From assembly GCA_944329365.1 (NCBI GenBank), contig CALVIC010000008.1, positions 1 through 46,704 of the forward strand: DNA of 46,704 bases, in the 5' to 3' direction. Numbering within the stretch: the stretch's first letter is position 1; the number at the start of each line of letters is the position of its first letter. The notes under the pieces are model-generated. The model did not search any database. It was not told the DNA's origin and worked only from the letters and a program-made list of their open reading frames with translations. This DNA comes from an uncultured Bacilli bacterium. GTDB taxonomy: Bacteria > Bacillota_I > Bacilli_A > RF39 > UBA660. Positions 1-8,313 of this stretch are shown here, one piece after another. The translations under genes were made by a program, and so were the position numbers.

Positions 1-73
1 TCGTTACTGACCCTCTATTACTTGTCCAATTATCACTAGTTTTTGGTTTGACCAACACTACTTGACATTGAAC

Positions 74-90
74 CGAACTTTTAAAGTTCG
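74..90. repeat. 8-bp inverted repeat overlapping the DUF192 stop
   Basis: CGAACTTT and AAAGTTCG flank one T. It spans the stop codon of the leftward DUF192 gene. No T-run follows on the minus strand, so it is not a clear terminator. The arms are spaced too widely for a LexA box. Bases 1-73 hold nothing I can identify. Confidence 0.4.
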
Positions 91-383
91 CTAATATTTT
101 TTTTGTTTTCTAAATTTTGAATAAATCCTTCCGGCATTTCATAAGTGTAGGCGACGTGTTTTTTAGGTAAAATTATTCTGTTTGGTTTTAAGGATTTGTA
201 AATATATAATATTTTTCCGTTTTTATCGGTTAGAACGACGTCGATTTTTGTCTTCATAAAGAAGGTATGGATACCGTTAGTTTTAAATTTTAAGATGTAG
301 TCAAAATTTTTTTTGAACATCAGGCCTTTTAATTTTTGAAAAAATGTTTTAGCCTCTTTGATTTTTTTATTATTTGTATACAT
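81..383 (-). CDS. DUF192 family protein
   Basis: A 100-residue protein of the DUF192 (UPF0127) family, whose function is not established. The family pattern is visible: KLKGLMF near residue 19, then GIHTFFMKTKIDVVLTD, then a conserved hydrophobic strand and the MPEGF segment near residue 83. Many relatives carry a signal peptide; this one has none and begins directly at the domain, so it is probably cytoplasmic. An SD-like GGGGAT lies just upstream of the ATG on the minus strand. It diverges from the pilin-like gene at 518. Family assignment is firm; function is unknown. Confidence 0.75.
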   Translation of the reverse strand: MYTNNKKIKEAKTFFQKLKGLMFKKNFDYILKFKTNGIHTFFMKTKIDVVLTDKNGKILYIYKSLKPNRIILPKKHVAYTYEMPEGFIQNLENKKNISEL

Positions 384-456
384 AAGTAATCCCCGTGTTT
401 AATATAACATATTTAAGATAATAATGATAGTCCCAATTTTTTCTTGTTTTAAACTA

Positions 457-485
457 TTGATTTTTTGTCTAAAAAAAATTATAAT
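457..485 (+). promoter_or_regulatory. Sigma-A-type promoter of the small pilin operon
   Basis: TTGATT (457-462) and TATAAT (480-485) are separated by exactly 17 bases, 32 bases before the pilin start codon. An SD sequence GGGAGG lies in between. Confidence 0.7.
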
Positions 486-517
486 GGTTTTAATAGATAG
501 AAGTTGGGAGGACACTT

Positions 518-709
518 ATGAAGCTGAATAAAAAAGGGCAAGCACTAGTGGAATATTTACTTATAATCGCAGTTATAAGCGTGATTGTGGTTAGTGTGGT
601 TAAATTGTTCGGTGGATATTTGCAGGATGCGATGACAAAGTCTTCTTGTAAATTAGTTGATAAAGAATATGTCGAAGGAAAAAATCCTGGAGAGGGTACA
701 TGTCGTTAG
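518..709 (+). CDS. Flp-type small pilin (class III signal)
   Basis: A 63-residue protein with a short basic leader ending in KKG, followed by QALVEYLLIIA and a single hydrophobic helix to about residue 33. The Glu is at +5 relative to the predicted cleavage after Gly7, as in Flp/TadE and type IV pilins that are processed by a prepilin peptidase. The mature part is short, with two cysteines (residues 44 and 62) that could form a disulfide outside the cell. It has a good SD and a promoter at 457. The next gene follows after 10 bases and is probably cotranscribed. No pilus assembly ATPase or prepilin peptidase lies in the window, so partners must be elsewhere. Confidence 0.7.
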   Translation: MKLNKKGQALVEYLLIIAVISVIVVSVVKLFGGYLQDAMTKSSCKLVDKEYVEGKNPGEGTCR

Positions 710-719
710 GGGGTAAATA

Positions 720-1109
720 ATGCGAATTTTAGAGAAGAAGAATTGGCTTCTAGTTTTATTGCTGAATCTTATCACTTTCGGATTATTTACTTTTTATATT
801 GGTTATAAGCTTAAAGTTTACAAAAAGGAATCTTGGTATTTTAACAAATATTATTGGATTCTTGGAGTTATATTTATGATTCCTTTTATAATTATGTTTT
901 TGATTTTCTATATTCAAATAGCAACTAGTGTGTGTCAGAAACTAGGACTTTATGGTTATAAGTTATACAGTTTGCCTTATCCTTGGCTTTTGAGTATAAT
1001 CGTTCCTTTTGCTGGATGGTTATTCTTTATTTTGCTTTATATTTATGTAAGTTTATTTTACTCATTTAGGCTTGCTAAAGGAGCTGGAGAAGATTATTTG
1101 GAGAAATAA
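720..1109 (+). CDS. Small polytopic membrane protein
   Basis: A 129-residue protein with about three hydrophobic segments (near residues 9-28, 46-70 and 90-113) and a short charged C-terminal tail. I recognise no family. It sits 10 bases after the Flp-like pilin with an SD (GGGGG) overlapping the end of that gene, so the two form a small operon. An accessory role in export or anchoring of the pilin is a guess from position only. Confidence 0.55.
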   Translation: MRILEKKNWLLVLLLNLITFGLFTFYIGYKLKVYKKESWYFNKYYWILGVIFMIPFIIMFLIFYIQIATSVCQKLGLYGYKLYSLPYPWLLSIIVPFAGWLFFILLYIYVSLFYSFRLAKGAGEDYLEK

Positions 1110-1130
1110 TCTTTTTTAGTGCGAAAACCG

Positions 1131-1159
1131 TTTACATGAACAAATGTTTGTGATATACT
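1131..1159 (+). promoter_or_regulatory. nusB-xseAB promoter with LexA-box-like spacer
   Basis: TTTACA (1131-1136), a 17-base spacer, and TATACT (1154-1159) form a good sigma-A promoter. The spacer begins with TGAACAAATGTTTG (1137-1150), which fits the Bacillota LexA box (CGAAC-N4-GTTCG) at most positions and closely resembles the boxes in the lexA region of this window. A repressor there would block RNA polymerase. The leader to the GTG start at 1257 is about 90 bases. Confidence 0.6.
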
Positions 1160-1256
1160 TTTTGTACGGATAGTTCAGACGGAAAGTTATTGGAAATTTG
1201 TATTTTGGCTTTTGTTTTTTGGTTAAATGATGATATAATTGGTAGAGGTGGTAGAA

Positions 1257-1661
1257 GTGACAAACAGAAGTGAACTTAGAGAAAAATGTATGACTATTTT
1301 ATATCAAACAGTAGTCTACGATAAGAATAAAATTACTTATAATTTGGATGATTTGATTCATGAAGTTATGGATGTCGACAATGAATTTGTCAAGGAAATA
1401 GTTTATGGGGTTACAACTTATAAAAATGAACTAGATGAGGTTGCCAATAAGTATTTAGATGGTTGGACAATTGATAGACTTGGAAATACTGATATTGCAA
1501 TTTTAAGAATCGGAATTTTTGAACTGCTTTATACTAAAACACCACCGATTGTGGCGATAAATGAGGCTGTTGAACTTTCTAAAAAATACAGTGACGATAG
1601 TGTGCGCAAGATGATAAATGGTGTTTTAGACAAAGTTTATCATGATAAAGGTGAAGACTAA
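1257..1661 (+). CDS. nusB: Transcription antitermination factor NusB
   Basis: A 134-residue all-helical RNA-binding protein that acts with NusE (S10) at boxA in rRNA antitermination. The NusB pattern is visible: an N-terminal [14 protein letters not shown] helix, the central [23 protein letters not shown], the [17 protein letters not shown] segment and a C-terminal NGVLDKV. I place the start at GTG 1257 because GAGGTGG (1245-1251) is a proper SD 5 bases upstream; in-frame TTG 1239 and GTG 1248 have no SD. It overlaps xseA by one base (TAATG). In B. subtilis nusB is also near xseA-xseB, with folD between; folD is absent here. Confidence 0.9.
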   Translation: MTNRSELREKCMTILYQTVVYDKNKITYNLDDLIHEVMDVDNEFVKEIVYGVTTYKNELDEVANKYLDGWTIDRLGNTDIAILRIGIFELLYTKTPPIVAINEAVELSKKYSDDSVRKMINGVLDKVYHDKGED

Positions 1662-2932
1662 TGGACGATAAGTATTTAAGCGTATCGGCCCTTACTAGGT
1701 ATTTAAAAGCGCAGTTCGACACTGATCCTAATTTAAGACATGTTTTTTTAAAAGGGGAGATTTCCAATTTTAAGGCACATACGACGGGACATCTTTACTT
1801 TTCGGTAAAAGATGAGGGTAGTAAAATTAACGCAATTATGTTTAGAGGTAATGCGAGCAAGCTTAATTTTACACCGGCTGATGGGTCAAAGGTTTTAATG
1901 GCTGGAAGAATTAGTATTTACGAGCCAACCGGTAATTATCAAATATATGTCGATGAGATGATTGAAGATGGTGTAGGTAATTTATATGTGGCTTTTGAGA
2001 AGTTAAAGAAGAAATTACAAGCAGAAGGTTTATTTGATGAGACGCATAAAAAGTTAATTCCTAAGATTCCAAGGAGAGTTGGAATTATAACGGCAAGTAC
2101 AGGAGCGGCAATTCGCGATATTATAACGACTATTAAAAGAAGATTTCCAATTTGTGAGACGATTTTATTTCCAACTTTAGTTCAAGGTGATAATGCAAAG
2201 GATGATATCGTGCGGAATATCGAAAGAGCTAAAGATTATGATTTGGATGTTTTGATTGTTGGCCGTGGCGGTGGCTCGATTGAGGATTTATGGCCGTTTA
2301 ACGAGGAAATAGTCGCAAGGGCAATTTACAATTGTGATATTCCTGTTATTAGTGCGGTTGGTCACGAAATTGACTTTACGATTGCGGATTTTGTGGCTGA
2401 TTTACGAGCACCGACGCCAACAGCGGCTGCGGAATTAGCAGTTCCTAATATGGTTGATTTAAAGAGCCATATTAGTCAGCTTGGGATTAGACTTAACGAG
2501 GCAATTTATAAAAAAATAAATTATCAGAAATTATATTTAGATTCAATTAAAAATTCGTTTGTAATCAAAAGTCCAATGATCATGTTTGAAAATAAGAAAC
2601 AAAACTTGGATTTATTAAAAGAAAAGCTAAACGAGCTTATTTTAAGAAGTGTTCAAAGTAAAAGAGATAAGATTGAGCAGTTAAAAAGAAGTTATATTTT
2701 AAGTAATCCGCAAAATATTTATAAAGATAAAAAGATCGAACTTAAAAATATAATTGATAAGTTAAATCTGCTTAATCCACTTAATGTTTTATCCCGTGGG
2801 TATAGTATAACTTATATGAATGGTCAGGTTTTAAAAAGTGTTAAAGGAATAAAGGAGAATAGCAATTTAGATATTAAGCTTAGTGATGGAATGATAAGAA
2901 CTGTGGTTCGGAAAGTAGAGGAGGAAAAGTAA
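1661..2932 (+). CDS. xseA: Exodeoxyribonuclease VII large subunit
   Basis: The 423-residue catalytic subunit of ExoVII, which degrades single-stranded DNA in both directions to oligonucleotides. The N-terminal OB fold covers about residues 1-100 (GEISNFKAHTTGHLYFSVKD). The catalytic domain carries GIITASTGAAIRDI, the glycine-rich VGRGGGSIEDLWPFN, and SAVGHEIDFTIADFVADLRAPTPTAAAE. The C-terminal third is helical and charged, as expected for the coiled coil that binds XseB. It is translationally coupled to nusB and followed by xseB after zero bases. The length is slightly below the usual 440-450. Confidence 0.95.
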   Translation: MDDKYLSVSALTRYLKAQFDTDPNLRHVFLKGEISNFKAHTTGHLYFSVKDEGSKINAIMFRGNASKLNFTPADGSKVLMAGRISIYEPTGNYQIYVDEMIEDGVGNLYVAFEKLKKKLQAEGLFDETHKKLIPKIPRRVGIITASTGAAIRDIITTIKRRFPICETILFPTLVQGDNAKDDIVRNIERAKDYDLDVLIVGRGGGSIEDLWPFNEEIVARAIYNCDIPVISAVGHEIDFTIADFVADLRAPTPTAAAELAVPNMVDLKSHISQLGIRLNEAIYKKINYQKLYLDSIKNSFVIKSPMIMFENKKQNLDLLKEKLNELILRSVQSKRDKIEQLKRSYILSNPQNIYKDKKIELKNIIDKLNLLNPLNVLSRGYSITYMNGQVLKSVKGIKENSNLDIKLSDGMIRTVVRKVEEEK

Positions 2933-3151
2933 ATGGAAAAGAAGAAATTTGAAGATAAGGTAAAGGAACTTGAAGAAATTGTTTCAACTTTAGAAAATGG
3001 GGATGTTTCTTTAGATGATTCAATCAATAAATATACAGAGGCGATGAAACTTGTTAAAGAATGTGATGATGAGCTCAAAAATATTGAGGAAAAGGTAAAT
3101 AAGATTGTCAATGAAAATGGCGAACTTGAAGATTTTGAAGTCAAAGAGTAA
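2933..3151 (+). CDS. xseB: Exodeoxyribonuclease VII small subunit
   Basis: A 72-residue helical protein that binds XseA in a several-to-one complex to form ExoVII. The family motif FEDKVKELEEIVSTLENG opens the protein, followed by LDDSINKYTEAMKLVKEC. It starts immediately after the xseA stop, with an SD (GGAGG) inside the end of xseA. A rho-independent terminator overlaps its last codons, closing the nusB-xseA-xseB operon. Confidence 0.93.
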   Translation: MEKKKFEDKVKELEEIVSTLENGDVSLDDSINKYTEAMKLVKECDDELKNIEEKVNKIVNENGELEDFEVKE

Positions 3152-3166
3152 TTTGACTTTTTTTTA
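3138..3166 (+). terminator. Terminator of the nusB-xseAB operon
   Basis: AAGTCAAA and TTTGACTT form an 8-bp stem around a 6-base loop, followed by a T-run to 3165. The stem begins inside the last codons of xseB. Confidence 0.8.
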
Positions 3167-3205
3167 GAGGGAAAAAATGATAAAATGGTAATAGTAGGTG
3201 AGAAT

Positions 3206-3568
3206 ATGAAAAGAGGATTTACACTAGCAGAATTACTTGGAGTAATTGCAATTTTAGGAATTATTGCGATGATTACAGTTCCGGTTATCGATAAGTCACT
3301 AAATCAAGGTAAAAGTAATTTATCAGAAACTCAGGAGCAACAACTTATTAAAGGTCTTAAGGATTATTATGCGGAGAACGTGCGGGAAATGCCGAAAAAT
3401 ATAGGTGATAAAAAATGTCTTAAAATAAGTGATTTACAAAATAATGGTTATTTGCCTTTAGATATTAAAAATCCAAGTACGGGAGATAATTATTCGAGTG
3501 TGGCTGAGGTATGTGCGACTAAAACTCGCGATAATAATTTCGAATACGAGGTGGACTTACATGAGTAA
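3206..3568 (+). CDS. Type IV prepilin-like protein (first of pair)
   Basis: A 120-residue protein with a classic type IV prepilin N terminus: MKRGFTLAELLGVIAILGII, with cleavage expected after Gly4 and Glu at +5. The hydrophobic helix runs to about residue 26; the rest is a small pseudopilin-like head with two cysteines. The start is ATG 3206, with SD AGGTGA upstream; an in-frame ATG at 3185 lies too far up. It overlaps the next prepilin gene by 8 bases. I infer a pilus or pseudopilus subunit at the cell surface. No ComG or PilB/C genes are in the window. Confidence 0.75.
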   Translation: MKRGFTLAELLGVIAILGIIAMITVPVIDKSLNQGKSNLSETQEQQLIKGLKDYYAENVREMPKNIGDKKCLKISDLQNNGYLPLDIKNPSTGDNYSSVAEVCATKTRDNNFEYEVDLHE

Positions 3569-3977
3569 GAAAGGTTTTACTTTGATTGAGCTTTTGGCTG
3601 TTATTGTTTTACTTGGTGTTATTGCTTTGATTACGACGCCTGTTGTTTTAACGGCAATAAATAACTCTAAAAAACAGTCGTTACAGGATACAGGTTATTC
3701 CATAGTTCAGGCGGCAACTAGTTATCAAGCCAAGCTTCAACAAGAAGGGAAAAAAACAACTTTTTCTTTAGATTTTTCAAAGAGCGTGGATAGAAATGTT
3801 TTAGATGTTAAGGGAAAGCTTCCAGATGCAGGATATGTTGAAGTTGAAGCTTCAGGAAAGGTTGCATTAGCTTTATGGAGCGATGAGATAAATACATGTG
3901 TGACTAAGAGTAAAAACAGTAAAACTGTAGTTATTTCGAAGACGATTACAAATAAAGCTGGGTGCGTGATAAAATGA
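3561..3977 (+). CDS. Type IV prepilin-like protein (second of pair)
   Basis: A 138-residue prepilin beginning MSKKGFTLIELLAVIVLLG, a textbook N-methylation/cleavage site after Gly5, with the helix to about residue 28. The head domain contains two cysteines (TCVTKS and AGCVIK at the very C terminus), consistent with the C-terminal disulfide of pilins. Start ATG 3561 has an SD (GAGGTGG). Its stop overlaps the next start (ATGA), so translation is coupled. It is second in a five-gene unit running to 9241. Confidence 0.78.
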   Translation: MSKKGFTLIELLAVIVLLGVIALITTPVVLTAINNSKKQSLQDTGYSIVQAATSYQAKLQQEGKKTTFSLDFSKSVDRNVLDVKGKLPDAGYVEVEASGKVALALWSDEINTCVTKSKNSKTVVISKTITNKAGCVIK

Positions 3978-4783
3978 AAGGGCTGACAAAAGCAGGAAAG
4001 ATTGGGCTATTATTTATTTTTATTTTATTTTTGGTGATTGTTTTAGTGTTTTTCTTTTTGACGAAAGAGGATGAGGACAAAAAGGTTTATATGAATCTTA
4101 CTTATTCGGCGGATAGAATTGATTTAGATGGAGATTTTGTAACTTATGTCGATTTAAATGAAGATTATGAAGAAGCTGGTTATCATGCATATGAGGGCAA
4201 TCAGGATGTAAGTGATTCAGTAGTGGTTACTTATTTTGAAGGCGATAAGCAAGTTTATGATATTGATACGAGTAAAAATGGAACTTATACGATAAAGTAT
4301 GAGACTTTAATAAATGGTAAGATAGTTATGAATTCAAGGGTTGTCATTGTCAGTGACAATAAACGCCCAGATATCAAATTTGAGGGAGCTAAAGAAATTA
4401 ATAGTTTAGATGTTTATAATTATGATATTTATGAAGGCACTTCAGTTTCTGATAATTCAGGAGCAGCCGATTTGATGTGCAGTAGTACTTTATCGGCTTT
4501 GCCAGGGGAATACGTTATTAGGTGTGAAGCGGAAGATGAGGCTGGAAATGTAAGAAAGAGAAATAGGCTTATAAAGGTAGTACCTTCAATCGAGTTTGAT
4601 TATAATGATGACTTAACGATAGTTTATCCTGAAGGTAATTATGAATATAAGTATAGTTTAGATGGAGGTAGTACGTGGCTTGCGGCTGAGAGGGTTACTA
4701 AGTTAAATAATAAAGGTAGTATCGTGGCGGCGGTTTTTGAAAATGGTGAATTTTTATATTCAAGTACTTATTATGTAAAATGA
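3974..4783 (+). CDS. Membrane-anchored Ig-like (DUF5011-type) protein
   Basis: A 269-residue protein with a single transmembrane helix at about residues 9-29 and an extracellular region. Two beta-sandwich units resemble the bacterial Ig-like DUF5011 fold; the second ends with the typical CEAEDEAGNVRKRN segment, also seen in the Ig-repeat proteins at 27.7 and 31.3 kb. A C-terminal piece (YSLDGGSTW) resembles surface-protein repeats. Start ATG 3974 overlaps the previous stop by 4 bases. It probably displays or supports the two pilin-like proteins encoded upstream; that is inferred from position. Confidence 0.65.
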   Translation: MKGLTKAGKIGLLFIFILFLVIVLVFFFLTKEDEDKKVYMNLTYSADRIDLDGDFVTYVDLNEDYEEAGYHAYEGNQDVSDSVVVTYFEGDKQVYDIDTSKNGTYTIKYETLINGKIVMNSRVVIVSDNKRPDIKFEGAKEINSLDVYNYDIYEGTSVSDNSGAADLMCSSTLSALPGEYVIRCEAEDEAGNVRKRNRLIKVVPSIEFDYNDDLTIVYPEGNYEYKYSLDGGSTWLAAERVTKLNNKGSIVAAVFENGEFLYSSTYYVK

Positions 4784-4800
4784 TTTGTGGGTGATATATA

Positions 4801-7800
4801 ATGAATGCGGAGAGATTGAAAGACTATAATTTTTTAAAAAGTAAGACTATAGATGAGATTTATAGTCTTTTTGATGGACTTTCTGACACAGAGAAAAGAA
4901 GTGTTATAAATAATAAGATTTTTTTGGAAAAGCTTTCGGAAAATGAAGTTTATGATTTATTAAATGGCCTTTCAGAAGATGATTATTTTATTATTTTACA
5001 TAATCCTTATTTTTTAAGAAAAGTTTCTCAAATCAGTTTATTTGAAATTATCCCACTTTTTTCAAACAAACAGCTTTTAGATTTGTTTTCGAATAGTTAT
5101 TTTTTAGAAAAGCTTTCAAAAATCGAAGATCCTAAGCAAGTACTAGATTTATTTGATGAGAATGAGAGAATGAATCTTTTGAGAAATAGTAAGTTTGTTC
5201 AAAAGATAAATTTAGATGGTGAAAAGACGGCAGAATATTTGAAATATAATTTTAGCAAAGTGGAAAAATTTGAACTTTTAAATTATAAATTTATTGCGGA
5301 TGGAATTTCTAGTCAGTATTTGTCTTATTTAGCTCGAGATTTAACTTTAGAGGAACGCACCATATTGTTGAGCAATCCAGATTTTACGGCAAATTTGAAT
5401 GTTTTTAGTATAATGGAAATAGGCAAAGATGTTTTGGTCACAGAAAAATTAGATGGGAAGAGTATTGCAACTTTGGCTTATAATTTACCTCATGATAAAA
5501 GGTATGAAATTATTTATGATGAAAAATTTTTTCAAAAATTAGATGGTGATGGAATAACAAGATTGATATATGATTTTTCTTCCGACGAAAAGTTTTCGAT
5601 AATTAACGATAAGAAGTTCTTTGATAAACTTAGTGGTCAAAATATATGTTATATATGTGAAGAGTTACCAGCAAGTAAAAGGATTAAAGTTATAAGTAAC
5701 CGAGATGTTTTAAATAAACTTGGAGGTAGTGAGATTACTAGCTTAATTTCTGATTTTGATGTGTCTTTGAAGAAAAAGTTTGTTTTTAATGATAAGATAG
5801 CTTGGAAGTTGAATAGTTATAATATAGAACTTTTAAGTTTAGATTTTAGTTTTGAGGATAAGATTCGAGTAATCAATTTATTTTTAGATAGATTACAAGG
5901 TTCAACAATATTTGAACTAGCGAAAGATGGACCGCAGGCTTTGAGGCACAAGTTATTAAGTGATTCGAGAATATTTGAAAAGTTAGATGGTTATCAAATT
6001 TCATGTTTGGTCTCTGATTTTGGGGTGGATGAGAGATTTGATTTTTTAAATAAAGATGAGATGATTAAAAAGTATAAAGATATTGATTTAAGATCATTTA
6101 CGATGGGCTTTTCTGATGATGAGCTTGGTAAGGTTATTTTGAATAATGATTTAATTCGAAATATTAAAACTGATGATTTGATTTTTATTTTGAATTTAGT
6201 GAGTGATTCACAGAAGTTAAGAGTTTTAGATGATGATTTTATTTTAGAAAATCTTTCAATGAGAGATGTATGTTTAATTTGTGAGGATATGGATATAAAT
6301 AAGCGCGGAGAGCTTTTAGAAAAAAACAAAATTCAAAGTAAGATTAAAAATCTTGATGGGATGGACGATTTAAATGGCCGGTGGAAGAGATATTTTGATT
6401 TATTTGGTGGTAAGGCTTTAGACTTGATTAGAAAAAAACCAAAAGAAATTAAGCGAGTAATTGACACTGATAAAATAGATCTTTTGAAGGGATGGTTCGA
6501 TAAAACTGGGCAGAAATTTATTCCACCATTTTATGTAGTATCGGCTTTCCCTTTGAAGGAGGCTAGTAAATTTTTGACCTCTCAGAGAATGTGGAATAGG
6601 TGTTTAAAATATTTTCCACTATCAAGTGATTCTGATAAAATTGCATTTATGAAGTTTGCTTATGCCTTCGGGGTGTTTGATGGCGACGCAGATGGATTTA
6701 CTAAACTTACAAATATTTTGAAACGTGTTCCAAGGTATATAAATAAAATGGAGTATGAAAAATTAAGCAGTGATAAACTTTTTGATTCAAAGTTAAAAGA
6801 GATTAGTGCGAGCGAAGGATTAAAGGGGTTTAAAGGTTTTAGCGATGTTTTTAGAGAAAATAATGGACGATTTACTTTGACTTTAGATGTTCAGAAATAT
6901 CCAAAGACAATGATGGTTTTAAGAAAAAAACTTGAAAATTTAAAAAATCGTGATGTTTTGAGTTTTAACGATATTGTTTCGTTAGCAAATAATTTTGATT
7001 TTATTTATGATAAAAGTTTTTACGGGTTTTTCTTGAAAAATTTAGATGATATTTTTAATAATCAGGATTCAATGATTTATATTTCAGAAATTCAAAGAAG
7101 ATTTGCGGAGATTAAGACTGTCAATAGTAATCGAAAGCTCGATTTGAATTTGGCAGTTAATTATGTTCGAGAAAATAAATACGGATGTGTGATGAGAGGA
7201 AATGAGGAGCTGGCGGAACTTTCCAAGATAGCGGGTTATAATGACGAGGATTTTATGGCTTTGCAGAACATTTACAACGAGGGAAGAAAAAGAGTGTTTA
7301 GTACAATTCCTAGAGTTACCGGGAATATGAAAGGTTATCGTTACGAGATTATTAGACTCGATAATCCGCTTTCTTTGACTATTGGTGTGATGAGTGACTG
7401 TTGTCAAAAGCTTCACGATGCGGCAGAAACTTGTATGGAACACAGTGCAGTTTCAAAGGATGGCAGATTATTTGTCCTTTATGATGAAAGTGGTAATTTA
7501 GTGGCTCAAAGTTGGGTATGGCGAAATAGAGATGTTTTATGTTTTGACAATATTGAGATTCCGAAAAGAGCTTTTAAAAGATTTGACTCGACGAGTGAGA
7601 GGACTAAATTTACGAATGATGTTTTTGATGCTTATATGAAATGTGCGAGAGAGATGTTTATCAAGGATGAGAAGGTTTATAAGAGTCTTTTAGAAGAGGG
7701 TAAAATTACAAGAGATGATTTTAATGGCTTGAGGCTTGGAAAGATTACAATAGGTCTTGGTTATAATGATATTGCAAGTGTGATTCAAAATAAATTAAAT

Positions 7801-8313
7801 AGGGATGAAGATATATTAGTAAGACCGGCTTCTTTTGTGCCACCAGTTCCACTTAATAAAGATTTATATGTGATGGATTCAGAAATTCAATATGTGGTGC
7901 TTAAAAGGGATGATCGGATTTACTCTGATAAGGAAGCTTTAGATATTTATTATGATGAGGCAAAAAGTTATAAATTAAAGGACACTTTAGATATTTTGAA
8001 GAGGGTTTTAGACTTAGATTCTGATATTTTGGTTTTAAAAAGATTGGAAGAAGACGGAATGAATTTAAATTTGGTTAAAGTTACTTTGAGTCCGAATTTA
8101 ATAATCGTTTATGAAGAGGATACTGATAAGGTTAGAGTTTGGAAAGTGTTTATAAACGATAATATTTTAGATGATGATTATAAAAAGAGTGTACTATGGC
8201 AATTTAAAAATAATTTAAAAGAAATAGCTTCTTCACGAAGAATAGAGATAATTGAGGGGGCAATTACTCAAGATGGTTTGGATGAGAAATGGGGGCGTGG
8301 ATATGGAAGATAA
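4801..8313 (+). CDS. Giant alpha-solenoid repeat protein with CCQ/AQSW domain
   Basis: A 1170-residue protein with no signal peptide or membrane helix, so it is likely cytoplasmic. Residues 16-515 consist of about 17 repeats, most of exactly 30 residues, each ending in a motif like NDKKFFDKL and having two short helices (for example 16-45, 46-75, 76-105, 218-247, 248-277, 278-307, 308-337). One unit near 200-217 is degenerate. The region 520-790 is helical. Residues about 850-925 form a conserved domain with SDCCQKL (Cys867, Cys868), AQSWVWR (901-908) and FDNIEI, faintly like the PcfJ C-terminal domain; I regard that as tentative. The start follows the previous gene by 17 bases with SD GGGTGAT, and its end overlaps the next gene by 11 bases. 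The function is unknown. Confidence 0.7.
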   Translation: MNAERLKDYNFLKSKTIDEIYSLFDGLSDTEKRSVINNKIFLEKLSENEVYDLLNGLSEDDYFIILHNPYFLRKVSQISLFEIIPLFSNKQLLDLFSNSYFLEKLSKIEDPKQVLDLFDENERMNLLRNSKFVQKINLDGEKTAEYLKYNFSKVEKFELLNYKFIADGISSQYLSYLARDLTLEERTILLSNPDFTANLNVFSIMEIGKDVLVTEKLDGKSIATLAYNLPHDKRYEIIYDEKFFQKLDGDGITRLIYDFSSDEKFSIINDKKFFDKLSGQNICYICEELPASKRIKVISNRDVLNKLGGSEITSLISDFDVSLKKKFVFNDKIAWKLNSYNIELLSLDFSFEDKIRVINLFLDRLQGSTIFELAKDGPQALRHKLLSDSRIFEKLDGYQISCLVSDFGVDERFDFLNKDEMIKKYKDIDLRSFTMGFSDDELGKVILNNDLIRNIKTDDLIFILNLVSDSQKLRVLDDDFILENLSMRDVCLICEDMDINKRGELLEKNKIQSKIKNLDGMDDLNGRWKRYFDLFGGKALDLIRKKPKEIKRVIDTDKIDLLKGWFDKTGQKFIPPFYVVSAFPLKEASKFLTSQRMWNRCLKYFPLSSDSDKIAFMKFAYAFGVFDGDADGFTKLTNILKRVPRYINKMEYEKLSSDKLFDSKLKEISASEGLKGFKGFSDVFRENNGRFTLTLDVQKYPKTMMVLRKKLENLKNRDVLSFNDIVSLANNFDFIYDKSFYGFFLKNLDDIFNNQDSMIYISEIQRRFAEIKTVNSNRKLDLNLAVNYVRENKYGCVMRGNEELAELSKIAGYNDEDFMALQNIYNEGRKRVFSTIPRVTGNMKGYRYEIIRLDNPLSLTIGVMSDCCQKLHDAAETCMEHSAVSKDGRLFVLYDESGNLVAQSWVWRNRDVLCFDNIEIPKRAFKRFDSTSERTKFTNDVFDAYMKCAREMFIKDEKVYKSLLEEGKITRDDFNGLRLGKITIGLGYNDIASVIQNKLNRDEDILVRPASFVPPVPLNKDLYVMDSEIQYVVLKRDDRIYSDKEALDIYYDEAKSYKLKDTLDILKRVLDLDSDILVLKRLEEDGMNLNLVKVTLSPNLIIVYEEDTDKVRVWKVFINDNILDDDYKKSVLWQFKNNLKEIASSRRIEIIEGAITQDGLDEKWGRGYGR

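Noticed and set aside
74-90. CGAACTTTTAAAGTTCG as an SOS box
   Set aside because: The half-sites are 7 bases apart rather than 4, and it is at the 3' end of a gene.
1234-1239. TATAAT directly before nusB as the main promoter
   Set aside because: No good -35 lies 16-18 bases upstream, and transcription from it would start inside the SD. The promoter at 1131 is far better.
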